DNA from: Kiritimatiellia bacterium
GTDB lineage: Bacteria > Verrucomicrobiota > Kiritimatiellia > UBA8416 > JADHWI01
Reading direction: 5' to 3'
DNA length: 64,000 nt
NCBI GenBank assembly: GCA_030744755.1
Contig: JASLPY010000020.1
Coordinates: forward strand, 1-64,000
Shown: in pieces, positions 22,807 through 31,244 of the stretch
Layout: every line of letters starts with the position of its first letter
Position numbering within the stretch: the stretch's first letter is position 1
Made by a program: the position numbers and the translations under genes
The notes under the pieces: generated by a model
What the model saw: the letters and a program-made list of their open reading frames with translations, nothing else
Told to the model about the DNA's origin: nothing
The model's database searches: none

Positions 22807-24879
22807 TCACTCCAGCGACGTACTCGCTCCCTCGCCAGGCAAAGGACGTACGACGAGTCTGAGCGGGGCATTCGAAGCAAGTCGGACGGGTAGGCCGGCG
22901 GCAAGCGATTTGCCGGAGTGGACTTTGCTCGTGCCGTCGTCAACATTCTTCACAGCGTAACGATGTTCATCATCCGGCTCGACGGTGAACCACTCGGGAA
23001 CGGCATTCATCCGCGGCCAGTCCTGCTTGAACCCCATGAAGACACGATGCCTGGGGATATCGAACTGGATCAGGCCCTCGTAGGGTTCCCGCGACCTGAC
23101 GAAGACACATATCCCGTCGCCGCAGGGAGCCGCGCCGAGTTGAAGTCCCTGCCGCCACGGGCGGGCTATCGTGTTGCGGGTGTGGAGCATCGTATGAATC
23201 AGCACAGTGCGAACCGTGTTGGCTTCTAGTTTGTGTACACCCCACAAGCGGTCCGGGTCCGTGTGGTCGACGAGCAACGTGGCGATTTCGCGGTCGGCCC
23301 ACAGGAATCCTTCCGGGACGGGAAGCTGCCGCAACAGGTAAAGCCCGCCCTCGACCGAGTCAGCCACGTTGTCGCGAGAACCGTGATCCCAGTTGAACCT
23401 GTAATAGCGCGGCTTGAGCAGGTTCCCCAGCGGCTTCCTCACCGCCCCCCTGTAGCGTTTGCTGCCCCGCGCCATATCGTAGTCCAGGAACCCGACAAAA
23501 TCGTACCCCCAGCCATCACCCAGGCGCTGCCGGTCATGCGGCCCCGGCGTGGACTGCAGACTGCCGATAATCACACCATCCGAGTTCGTTCCACGCTTGA
23601 TCATCTCGTCGAACATGTATTCCAGGTGGGGCTGATACTTCCTGCATCTGTCGGGGGCGTCAGGAAGAGCCACGGCGAACAGCAGCCCCAGCCCGCCGAC
23701 AATCTCACACCCGTGGTCGTACAGCTTCGAGGGCACGAAACGGCCCGGCAACAGGTAGTAGTCAGCCAGTCGAAAGGCCCAGTCGAGATACTTTCTGTCA
23801 CCCGTGATACGGTAGAGCCGAGGCAGGATCTGCAGCAGTTCACCATTCACCTCGATGTTGGTCGACGGGATCTTGCCGTAGGGGGAATCTATCCGGGCGT
23901 GCTTGAAGATGTCGTCAATGATCCCCTGCAACCGCGCAAACCACGGTGACTTCGTACCGGTTATCTCGACGATCGGCACGAGCCCGTCCTTGGCATACTC
24001 GCTGGCTCCGAAGATCGTGGCATCGAGGGAACCTGGAGCCTTCTTCTGCGCATCCATATCGTACGGGACAGGAAGACGATCGATGTGGTTGCAGAGTCGC
24101 TGTTCCGCTTCAAGGGTCTCCACCATGACTGTTTCCAACAGCTTTTGATCGGTGTAGAAAGCAGCCCAGATGTAGAAGGGGTAACAGTCGGCCGCAGTGT
24201 CGCGGTAATTCCAGATACGCCCCGTGGGACGGAACAGACCGGACTTCTCGTCGCGAACAGCCATGCAGTTCTCACGGAGCCAGCGCTGGACCTTGTCCAG
24301 GGCAATTCCTGCATAGCGCGAGGAACGCTGAGCCCGCTCCCAGTCGGGCTCCCGCGGTGCAGGGTCCCACAGGCGGCGTCTTTGGTCGGTCATCTCGAAC
24401 CCCGGCAGGTCGGACCAGGAAGGCCGGCCTTTGCGCGCCGGGGGCGGAGACGCGGTGCGGATAGGTTTGACCATAGGCGCCGAGGCCGATTCCCCTGTCA
24501 TCCGCACCCCGGCCAGAAAAGCAACCTGCTCGGTCCTTCTACCTGAAAGCGCGATCTTGTCGCCGGCCTTGAGATTCTGTACAGGAAGGTCGATCCAGGC
24601 AAAGCCCTCTCGGGCACCAATGTCAACCACTGAACCGGTCTTGCCGCCGTGCTGGAAGTACAGCGTCCGTTTTGCCTTGCCCTTCGTGCCGAACAGCACC
24701 TGCAGTTTCTGTCCCGGCGCCGCATCGTGCGGTATGGTCACTTCCAACTTCCATTCGGCCAGCCAGTAATACTTTGAACCCTCAAGCTCATGTGGGCCGC
24801 TCGTGAAAAGCGTTTCAGCCGCCAACGCGGAAAGTGCAGTCGCTAAGGTACAAACCAATAGAATCCTCTTCATCGTCAT
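22807..24879 (-). CDS. Secreted (alpha/alpha)-barrel protein, putative glycan-degrading enzyme
   Basis: A 690-residue secreted protein. The start at 24879 overlaps the upstream sulfatase stop as ATGA and follows AGAGGAAAG. A longer frame reading back into the sulfatase is spurious. Signal peptide 1-19. Residues ~20-130 look like a beta-sandwich module. The centre (~165-590) is helical with repeats such as NYRDTAADCYPFYIWAAF, EVNGELLQILPRLYRITG and YLDWAFRLADYYLLPG, typical of (alpha/alpha) toroid hydrolases and lyases. A beta-sandwich closes the protein. I do not recognise a specific GH or PL family and name no catalytic residue. Coupling to a sulfatase supports a role in sulfated glycan breakdown. 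Confidence 0.6.
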   Translation of the reverse strand: MTMKRILLVCTLATALSALAAETLFTSGPHELEGSKYYWLAEWKLEVTIPHDAAPGQKLQVLFGTKGKAKRTLYFQHGGKTGSVVDIGAREGFAWIDLPVQNLKAGDKIALSGRRTEQVAFLAGVRMTGESASAPMVKPIRTASPPPARKGRPSWSDLPGFEMTDQRRRLWDPAPREPDWERAQRSSRYAGIALDKVQRWLRENCMAVRDEKSGLFRPTGRIWNYRDTAADCYPFYIWAAFYTDQKLLETVMVETLEAEQRLCNHIDRLPVPYDMDAQKKAPGSLDATIFGASEYAKDGLVPIVEITGTKSPWFARLQGIIDDIFKHARIDSPYGKIPSTNIEVNGELLQILPRLYRITGDRKYLDWAFRLADYYLLPGRFVPSKLYDHGCEIVGGLGLLFAVALPDAPDRCRKYQPHLEYMFDEMIKRGTNSDGVIIGSLQSTPGPHDRQRLGDGWGYDFVGFLDYDMARGSKRYRGAVRKPLGNLLKPRYYRFNWDHGSRDNVADSVEGGLYLLRQLPVPEGFLWADREIATLLVDHTDPDRLWGVHKLEANTVRTVLIHTMLHTRNTIARPWRQGLQLGAAPCGDGICVFVRSREPYEGLIQFDIPRHRVFMGFKQDWPRMNAVPEWFTVEPDDEHRYAVKNVDDGTSKVHSGKSLAAGLPVRLASNAPLRLVVRPLPGEGASTSLE

Positions 24880-26264
24880 CTTTCCTCTGCTGCCGGCACG
24901 GCATCGTTGTCCCGCTTTTCCTGGGCGGCCAACGCCGCAAGCATCGCGGCCACGCGATCGGGCTGTTCTGCAGACAGATCTTCCTTCTCGTTGGGGTCCG
25001 CATAGAGATCGAACAGCTCTACCTTGTCCCCTCCTTTGCGGCGGTGGACAACGAGTTTCCAGCGCCTTTGACGCAGAGCGGCCGATCTTCTGTCTACGCC
25101 CTGGCAATAGAGCTCGCGGCTTGCCAACACCGGGCCATCCTCTCCTATGAGCGTGGGCCAGATGTTGACGCCATCCCACTTGGCCCCTTTGGCCTCCGGG
25201 ATGCCCAGCAACGCACAGATCGTCGGCATCCAGTCAATCACGTGAACCGGCGTGGAGACTTTTGCGGGCTTCAATACCTTCGGCCAGTTGGCCAGAGCAG
25301 GCACACGGATACCGCCTTCGTAAACCTGGGTCTTCCACCCGCGCAATGGATGATTCAGTCCCTTGATCGGACTGTTGGCCTTGCCGCCAGGATAAGCGCG
25401 GCTGCCGTCCCCATTGGTTCCGCCGTTGTCAGAGAAGATGATGGTCAAGGTATTCTCACGCTGCCCGGTCCGTTCAAGCGCGTCGATCATCTTGCCGATC
25501 ACGGCATCCATGTGCTGAACACAGGCGGCGTATTGTCGACGGCCCGATTCGATATGGGAAGCACTGTCCAGCCACTCCTGCGGCTCATCAAACGGATCGT
25601 GAACAGCTGTGAAGGGCACGTAGATAAAGAACGGTCCGGCATGCCTGGCCTCAATGAACTTCACGGCCTCCGCGCCGATCAAGTCGGTCACGTGGCCCTC
25701 TTCCTCGATCAGTTTGTCGTTGCGATGCCAGGTCCGGTCGTAGGTTGTCCCCTTGTACCGATGGTTATAGGGATGCACCCCGCCGGCCAGGGAACCGTGC
25801 GAATGGTCGAAGCCGAATTTCTTAGGCCCCCATTCGGGCTTGGAGCCAAGGTGCCACTTACCGGTGATGTAGGTGGTGTAGCCCACCTGCTTGAGCGCGC
25901 GGGCCAAAGTCCAGGTCTTCCACGGCAACACACGCTCGTTGCTTGGAGTGGTGTTACCGAACCGGCTCCAATACCGCCCGGTCAACAGCGCAGCACGTGT
26001 CGGTGTACACATCGGCGCCACATAGTGTTGGTCGAGTTCGACCCCCTCACGCGCCAGCCGGTCAAGGTTGGGCGTTTTGATAGGCGAACCGTGATACCCC
26101 ACATCGGCCCAGCCTTGATCGTCGGAGACGATCAGGAGAATGTTGGGCTTCGTAGCAGCAGCCATGCTGACTGTCATGCATGCAAGCAAGCCCATGCACC
26201 AGAGCGCTCTGCGCACGGTGCAGGCCAAGCATGCTGCGATGATTGCGGTTTGTCTTTCTCTCAC
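24876..26264 (-). CDS. Secreted arylsulfatase (type I)
   Basis: A 462-residue formylglycine sulfatase resembling arylsulfatase A/B. Metal-binding D48-D49 (IVSDDQGWADVG), maturation motif CTPTR with C86, then GKWHLG, FSDNGG and PFFIYVPFTAVHDPF blocks. The start appears to be GTG at 26264. The N-terminus is longer than usual (~36 residues before TKPNILL), and internal methionines at 24 or 30 could be real starts giving a shorter signal peptide. It is the first gene of a pair overlapping by 4 bases with the alpha/alpha-barrel gene. Just upstream lies the C-terminal remnant of a sodium:solute symporter, suggesting the unit once had its own importer. Confidence 0.9.
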   Translation of the reverse strand: MRERQTAIIAACLACTVRRALWCMGLLACMTVSMAAATKPNILLIVSDDQGWADVGYHGSPIKTPNLDRLAREGVELDQHYVAPMCTPTRAALLTGRYWSRFGNTTPSNERVLPWKTWTLARALKQVGYTTYITGKWHLGSKPEWGPKKFGFDHSHGSLAGGVHPYNHRYKGTTYDRTWHRNDKLIEEEGHVTDLIGAEAVKFIEARHAGPFFIYVPFTAVHDPFDEPQEWLDSASHIESGRRQYAACVQHMDAVIGKMIDALERTGQRENTLTIIFSDNGGTNGDGSRAYPGGKANSPIKGLNHPLRGWKTQVYEGGIRVPALANWPKVLKPAKVSTPVHVIDWMPTICALLGIPEAKGAKWDGVNIWPTLIGEDGPVLASRELYCQGVDRRSAALRQRRWKLVVHRRKGGDKVELFDLYADPNEKEDLSAEQPDRVAAMLAALAAQEKRDNDAVPAAEER

Positions 26265-26277
26265 GAGGTTCAGCCTC

Positions 26278-26571
26278 TCATCCCCCCAACGAAATCACTC
26301 CCACCAGCAAGAGTATCACACCGATCGCCGCGACGCATGAAATTACGAAACCGACGGTGTCCGTCCGGTTCCACTTGTTGAACTCCCAGTCCGATCCCGG
26401 GCCGAACAGGTTGCGGTCGTCAAAGCGGCGCGGATTGGCGTACGACAGTTCGAGCTGACGCACATCTTCCTCCGGATCGCTTTCAACCGGGGTTTTCATC
26501 TTCACGAAGAAGCGGTCGAGTACTGCCCTGTCATCCCGGCGCGTCAAGCACACCCCTATTTCCGCACAGAA
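26278..26571 (-). pseudogene. C-terminal remnant of a sodium:solute symporter
   Basis: The minus strand encodes LDRFFVKMKTPVESD, then QLELSYANPRRF, DWEFNKWNRTDTVGF and a final membrane helix (ISCVAAIGVILLLVGVISL). This is the characteristic cytoplasmic tail plus last helix of PVC sodium:solute symporters (SSS family). The ~12 preceding membrane helices are missing, so the fragment cannot function alone. Another piece of the same family lies on the same strand at about 27887-28080, beyond the UroD-like gene. The intact ancestor would have sat just upstream of the sulfatase pair, 13 bases from it. Confidence 0.65.
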
Positions 26572-26623
26572 ACTAAGTAGACAGATTGATCTCCACTGTG
26601 GAAGAGAGCGCACGTATCACACG

Positions 26624-26667
26624 CCTTACGGCGTTAACTACGAACGTTTGTAGTTAAGCCCGTAAGG
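26624..26667. repeat. Strong hairpin, 18-nt arms
   Basis: CCTTACGGCGTTAACTAC (26624-26641) pairs with 26650-26667 with two mismatches across an 8-nt loop. It lies between the symporter remnant and the divergent UroD-like gene. No T-tract follows. Likely a REP-type palindrome. Confidence 0.5.
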
Positions 26668-26818
26668 GCTGTTCCAAGGGTGTCATACCCCCACCGCAAA
26701 CGAGATAGTGAATCGTTTCAGACAGCCTGCGCAAATCGTGGCATGATCGACGCATAATACGCCTTCTCTATTCCCCCAAATGCTGCAATAATTGAATCAT
26801 CATGCAGAGGACGCCAGA

Positions 26819-27955
26819 ATGACCGAACACAACAATGGCCTGTTACCCGCCGACATAGTGCTTGCGCCTGAATGGTGGCATGCGCAAGAGGGGATTTCCT
26901 TTGATCGCGATTTTTTCTTTCATCCTGCACGCCGCGTTGAGGATGAGCAGAAGATGGAACGGGCGCTCTACGAGCGCTGGGGCGCATTCGGCCTTGGTGA
27001 CAATCGCAATGAACGCCGGGCCGAGATCGGCGCGGTTCACCTCGCGGCCGGCTACCTGGTCAGCGAGATGCTCGGATGCCGCGTGGAATATAGCGAGAAT
27101 CACCCCCCGCAAGTCATCACCGCCGAACGGGACGACCTTGAGCTCGACGTTGACGCGGCTTTCCAGTCCGAAGCCTTCCTGTCGTTGATGGCATTGGTCG
27201 ATCAACTCAAGAAGAAACACTCCCGCCTGTACGGCGATATCAATTTTGGCGGCATTCTGAATGTAGCCATGGATCTGCGCGGCGAGGCCATGTTCATGGA
27301 TATGTTCGACAAGCCGGAGCAGGCCAGCGCCTTCTTCGGCAAAATTCACGAGGTCATCACGCGCTTCGTCGACTACGTACAGGGCCAGAGCGGCACATCC
27401 AGTATCAGCGTCAATCGCACTGTGCGCCATTTGCACGAGACGCTGTTCCTCCATTCTGTGTGCTCTTGCACCATGGTCTCCGCCGAAGACTACGAACGGT
27501 TCCTGCTGCCGTTCGACAGCGCCTGGTCCGAGCGGTACCGTCCCTTCGGCATTCACTACTGCGGCAACGATGCACACCGCCATGTCGAGAGCTTCGCGAA
27601 ACTGCCTCACCTGGAATTCCTCGATGTCGGCTGGGGTGGAGACGTCAAGATCCTGCGCGAACACCTGCCGGATACGTTTCTCAACATCCGCCTCTCCCCT
27701 GTCGAGCTTGTCCACCAGACCCCGGATGAGGTCTCTCAGACGATTCGCCGGCTCGCAGCAGATTCCGGCGACCTTCAGAAGACCGGCGTGTGCTGCATCA
27801 ACATGGATGCAAATGTGCCCGATGCCAACATCACCGCGATCTTCGAAACGGCGGCAACCTTGCGGTGCGAACACAAAGAGGCAGGCAACGATGCGGAAAG
27901 GGAGACGATGAAGACGCCCAGCAGTCCCGGCATGATCTTAGGGAAGAACTCGTGA
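26819..27955 (+). CDS. UroD/methyltransferase-family protein
   Basis: A 378-residue protein of the uroporphyrinogen-decarboxylase-like superfamily, which also contains corrinoid methyltransferases. The start at 26819 (MTEHNNG) has GCAGAGGA upstream and is preferred to 26792. Visible features are a (beta/alpha)8-type pattern, DINFGGILNVAMDLRG, IHYCGNDAHRHVE (the HxCG motif, a zinc site in the methyltransferase branch) and FLDVGWGGD. True heme synthesis is unlikely because the N-terminal arginine motif of HemE is absent. The last ~25 residues overlap, on the opposite strand, a symporter fragment, so the natural C-terminus may have been replaced during a rearrangement. Substrate unknown. Confidence 0.7.
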   Translation: MTEHNNGLLPADIVLAPEWWHAQEGISFDRDFFFHPARRVEDEQKMERALYERWGAFGLGDNRNERRAEIGAVHLAAGYLVSEMLGCRVEYSENHPPQVITAERDDLELDVDAAFQSEAFLSLMALVDQLKKKHSRLYGDINFGGILNVAMDLRGEAMFMDMFDKPEQASAFFGKIHEVITRFVDYVQGQSGTSSISVNRTVRHLHETLFLHSVCSCTMVSAEDYERFLLPFDSAWSERYRPFGIHYCGNDAHRHVESFAKLPHLEFLDVGWGGDVKILREHLPDTFLNIRLSPVELVHQTPDEVSQTIRRLAADSGDLQKTGVCCINMDANVPDANITAIFETAATLRCEHKEAGNDAERETMKTPSSPGMILGKNS

Positions 27956-28080
27956 GCCATCACGCCGATGTTGAACATCAGGTTGAACGTTCCAATCACC
28001 GCAAACAGCATGCCCACGCTTTTGCCATACCGGAGCACAAACACGTCTGAGACTGTGATGGCTCGAAAGCGCCGCATGGT
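27887..28080 (-). pseudogene. Internal fragments of a sodium:solute symporter
   Basis: The minus strand reads RRFRAITVSDVFVLRYGKSV and FAVIGTFNLMFNIGVM (symporter helices 3-4 region), then runs directly into EFFPKIMPGLLGVFIVSL, which resembles the much later helix 8-9 region. Several hundred residues are therefore missing between them, and nothing follows. It is decayed DNA from the same kind of transporter whose C-terminus lies at 26278-26571. Boundaries are approximate. Confidence 0.55.
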
Positions 28081-28083
28081 AGG

Positions 28084-28175
28084 CGCCCGAGATGCCTCGG
28101 CTTCGCTCGGCATGACAGAAGACCTTAAGAATCATGTCATCTCGAGCGTAGCGTAGCGAAGTCGAGAGATCTCAT
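28084..28175. repeat. Two REP-like palindromes
   Basis: GAGATGCCTCGGCTTCGCTC plus GGCATGACAG (28090-28117) and a second unit, ATCTCGAGCGTAGCGTAGCG through AAGTCGAGAGAT (28138-28170), lie 20 bp apart. Each folds on itself (ATGCC with GGCAT; CTCGA with TCGAG). They occupy the otherwise gene-free 28081-28276 interval next to the symporter fragment, and may mark the rearrangement breakpoint. Confidence 0.5.
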
Positions 28176-28276
28176 TTGGGAACGCGGCTAAGAATCTTTG
28201 CATTCTGGAAACACGTGGTTAGTATGTGACAATGATTGGGCTTCTGATTGAAGGAACTGCTGCCTGAGTTAAGAAC

Positions 28277-29626
28277 ATGAAACGACGCGACTTTATGAAA
28301 CTGGCTGGCGGTACGACGCTCGCCCAATTGTTCGGTGAAATCGCCGACGCATCGGAATCCGGGGAAATCGACATCCGTGCCATGTTTGAGTCGAATCGCG
28401 AGGATGCCCTCAAGCTGACCGAAGACGTTATTCAGAAATGTGTGCTCGATAAAATCGTGCCACCTGAACCTCCTTTAAGGCAGATGTGGGTACGGCCCGG
28501 TGGCCCCTATTACAAGGGCCAGTGGATCTGGGACACCATGTTCGTGCTCGACCTGTTGAGCATCCTGCCAGGCAAGAAGAAACTCATCCGCGATATATTT
28601 CAGAACTACTGGGATTTCCAGGACCGTTGGAACGCAGAACAACCAGACTATGCCCGGGACATGATCACCGTCGCCATCAAGACCGAACCCCAGGAGGTCC
28701 GGCAGTTCTCGCAGATCCCCATCCTGGCCTGGGGAGTGGAACGGGTATACCGGCGCAACGGTGACAAGGACTTGCTCAAACAGTGCCTGGGACGACTCGA
28801 GCGATTTCACGAATGGTTCTGGCGCGAACGGGATGTGACCAATGTCGGGCTTGTCGCGGTAGGATCCTACAGCGGAAAGATCCAGCACGCCCGCTGGGAA
28901 ACGTTTGATTACGAATGCAACATGGATGGGCTGAAACTAACCCCCCACCCCACGCGCAAAGGGAAGAACGAAGGTGCCTGGTATGGCGACATCTGTGTGA
29001 CGGGCAACACCTCGTACCTGGTCCTGGCCGAAAGGAGCCTCGTGCGCTTGGCGAAGATCATGGGGGACAGTGAGATGGCGGCCCGCCGCAGGCCCCGCAT
29101 CGAAAAGGCCGTCGAAGCCATGCGGACGCATATGTGGGATGAAAAAGCGGGGACCTTTCTGTCAGTGAAACGGGACACGATGGAGAAAATACCGGTAGCC
29201 ACCATCAGTAGCTGGATGCCGCTGACGGCTGGGGTGCCAACGAAAGCGATGGCCAGGCGCATGGCCGGTGTTCTGAGTTCACCCGCATGGCAGACCCCGC
29301 TACCGGTTCCAACCGTGGATTCGACGGACAAGCGCTGGAAATCCAAGAGCTTCTGGCGCGGTGATGTCTGGCCGCCGACCAACTACCAGATTTCGAGCGG
29401 GTTGGCCGATTACGGTCACAGGGACCTCGCAGCCGACATAGCCGACAAGACCGTCGCCAACGCGATCAAGAATGGGATCAGCGAACACTACGACTCGGTT
29501 TCGGGAAAGCCACTCGGCGTTAAGGATTATTGCATGAGTTCCACCCTCGTGATGATGATGCTCGACGGTCTTACTCAAGAATACACATTGAAATGCCGGG
29601 ACAGCAAACAGTTCGACCGGCCATAA
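28277..29626 (+). CDS. GH63/trehalase-like glycosidase, Tat-exported
   Basis: A 449-residue (alpha/alpha)6-barrel glycosidase similar to the GH63/GH37 group. The N-terminus MKRRDFMKLAGG is a twin-arginine signal, so folded export is likely. Recognisable blocks are YYKGQWIWDTMFVLDLLS (~75-92, with the family aspartate in WIWD), WGVERVYRRNGD, FWRGDVWPPTNYQ (~355-367) and ISEHYDSVSGKPLG with the second acidic residue. It heads a plus-strand run with a sulfatase (67-bp gap), a GH110-like enzyme and others. Substrate cannot be read from sequence; alpha-glucosidic or mannosylglycerate-like linkages are known in the family. Confidence 0.75.
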   Translation: MKRRDFMKLAGGTTLAQLFGEIADASESGEIDIRAMFESNREDALKLTEDVIQKCVLDKIVPPEPPLRQMWVRPGGPYYKGQWIWDTMFVLDLLSILPGKKKLIRDIFQNYWDFQDRWNAEQPDYARDMITVAIKTEPQEVRQFSQIPILAWGVERVYRRNGDKDLLKQCLGRLERFHEWFWRERDVTNVGLVAVGSYSGKIQHARWETFDYECNMDGLKLTPHPTRKGKNEGAWYGDICVTGNTSYLVLAERSLVRLAKIMGDSEMAARRRPRIEKAVEAMRTHMWDEKAGTFLSVKRDTMEKIPVATISSWMPLTAGVPTKAMARRMAGVLSSPAWQTPLPVPTVDSTDKRWKSKSFWRGDVWPPTNYQISSGLADYGHRDLAADIADKTVANAIKNGISEHYDSVSGKPLGVKDYCMSSTLVMMMLDGLTQEYTLKCRDSKQFDRP

Positions 29627-29693
29627 CTGTGAAGAAAGTGAACCAAAAACATTGACTGATTCTGAATGCCCATAAACGGTTAGGAAGACAGAC

Positions 29694-31172
29694 ATGAGAA
29701 CGTTAGTAACGAATAGAGAACGACTGGTGAGGATTACAATTGCTGCCATGCTCGCTGTGACGGCTGGCATACCGGCAGAAGGAAAAAGTCTTCTCCGGGA
29801 TGGTTCTACGGCTCGGCCCAACGTCTTACTCATCGCTGTTGATGATCTGAACGATTGGATCGGGTGCATGGGTGGGCACCCGCAGGCAAAGACACCGAAT
29901 ATGGATCGCTTGGCCGCACGTGGTGTGCTATTCATCAACGCCCACTGCCAGTCGCCGGTATGTAATCCCTCGCGGGCCAGCATGATGACCTCGCTCTACC
30001 CGGCGACCACCGGCATTTACTTTCTCAGTCCTGACCTGGCTGCCTCCCCGGTTGCCGGAAAGAACACTCTGTTACCCCACCGGTTTCAGAAAGAGGGATA
30101 TTTTGTTACTGCGGCCGGCAAGCTGTTCCATGGAAACCAGAACAAGAAGTACATGCCCAATTATGCTGGGTCATTTGGCGGTGTCGGGCCACGGCCCAAG
30201 AAGAAACTCTGTTCCTTTCCGGGGCATCCGCTCTGGGATTGGGGTGCATTTCCGGAAAGTGACGAGGAGATGCCGGACCACAAAATAGCAGCCTGGGGCG
30301 TGGCGCAACTGCAGAAGGAATACAACAAGCCCTTTTTCCTGGGCACCGGTTTCTACCGCCCGCATGTGCCGCAGTTTGCGCCCCGGAAATGGTTTGATAT
30401 GTATCCCCTTGAATCTCTGAAGCTGCCGGCAATCATCGATAACGATCTGGGCGATCTGTCGCAGTATGCCATAGATCTGACCCGACTCAAACATGTGTCA
30501 CCTACCCATGAATGGGTGCTCAAGAACAACGAGTGGGCGCCGCTTGTCCAGTCGTACCTGGCCTGCGTAAGTTTTGTGGATCACCAGGTTGGCAAGGTAT
30601 TGACGGCGTTGGAAGAGAGCCCATACAAAGACAACACGTATATTGTCCTCTACACCGATCATGGTTTTCACCTGGGAGAAAAGCAGCGCTGGGCCAAACG
30701 CAGCCTGTGGGAAAACGGCACACGGGTACCCATGATTATTGCCGGTCCCGGCGTAGCCAGGGGAAGAATCTGCAAGAAACCCGTTCAGTTGCTGGATATC
30801 TACCCTACCCTGCTGGATGTAGCGGGTTTAGAGTCCGACCCCAAGCTTGAGGGGCAATCAATGGTGCCGTTGCTTGCAGATCCCGAGGCCAAGTGGCCGC
30901 ACATGGCTCGCACCAGTTTCGGCCCCGGCAACTACGCCATCCGCTCACAGCGATATCGCTACATCCATTACAGTGACGGCACTGAAGAGTTCTACGACCA
31001 CGATAAGGATCCCCACGAATGGAAGAACCTGATCCGAGTTCCGGAGATGCAGATGCTGGTAGACAAACATCGCAAGTTCCTGCCGAAGACAAGTCATTCA
31101 ATCCTTGGCAAAGGGTCGACAGGGCATGCGGCATTCGAGGCGGCAAGCGCAGCCGCAGCTTCGAAGAAATAG
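29694..31172 (+). CDS. Iduronate-2-sulfatase-like sulfatase
   Basis: A 492-residue type I sulfatase. Residues 1-30 are the signal peptide. Metal-binding D50-D51 sit in AVDDLNDWIGCMGGHP, the block typical of iduronate-2-sulfatase-like and choline-sulfatase-like members. The maturation motif is CNPSR with C90. YTDHGFHLGEKQRWAKRSLW is the diagnostic C-terminal block of this subfamily. AGGAAGA precedes the ATG. The gene is spaced closely between the GH63-like and GH110-like genes (67 and 72 bp), consistent with one transcript. The sugar is inferred only from family resemblance. Confidence 0.9.
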   Translation: MRTLVTNRERLVRITIAAMLAVTAGIPAEGKSLLRDGSTARPNVLLIAVDDLNDWIGCMGGHPQAKTPNMDRLAARGVLFINAHCQSPVCNPSRASMMTSLYPATTGIYFLSPDLAASPVAGKNTLLPHRFQKEGYFVTAAGKLFHGNQNKKYMPNYAGSFGGVGPRPKKKLCSFPGHPLWDWGAFPESDEEMPDHKIAAWGVAQLQKEYNKPFFLGTGFYRPHVPQFAPRKWFDMYPLESLKLPAIIDNDLGDLSQYAIDLTRLKHVSPTHEWVLKNNEWAPLVQSYLACVSFVDHQVGKVLTALEESPYKDNTYIVLYTDHGFHLGEKQRWAKRSLWENGTRVPMIIAGPGVARGRICKKPVQLLDIYPTLLDVAGLESDPKLEGQSMVPLLADPEAKWPHMARTSFGPGNYAIRSQRYRYIHYSDGTEEFYDHDKDPHEWKNLIRVPEMQMLVDKHRKFLPKTSHSILGKGSTGHAAFEAASAAAASKK

Positions 31173-31244
31173 CGCGATTATCAGTCCCTGGGAAGAGGGT
31201 ACTGAAACAAGAAAAGTGCAGATGTTAACCAGAAAGAAGAACAG

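Noticed and set aside
24880..25179. 100-residue N-terminal extension of the alpha/alpha-barrel gene
   Set aside because: It overlaps sulfatase codons in another frame. The ATGA overlap with a ribosome-binding site and a signal peptide support the start at 24879.
24834..26381. 515-residue plus-strand frame opposite the sulfatase and alpha/alpha-barrel genes
   Set aside because: The minus strand encodes two clear enzymes with catalytic motifs and a coupled start/stop overlap. The plus frame has no domain and no signal.
26819..27955. HemE uroporphyrinogen decarboxylase of heme synthesis
   Set aside because: The substrate-binding N-terminal arginine motif of HemE is not present, and the IHYCG motif points to the methyltransferase-like branch. 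No other heme gene is nearby.
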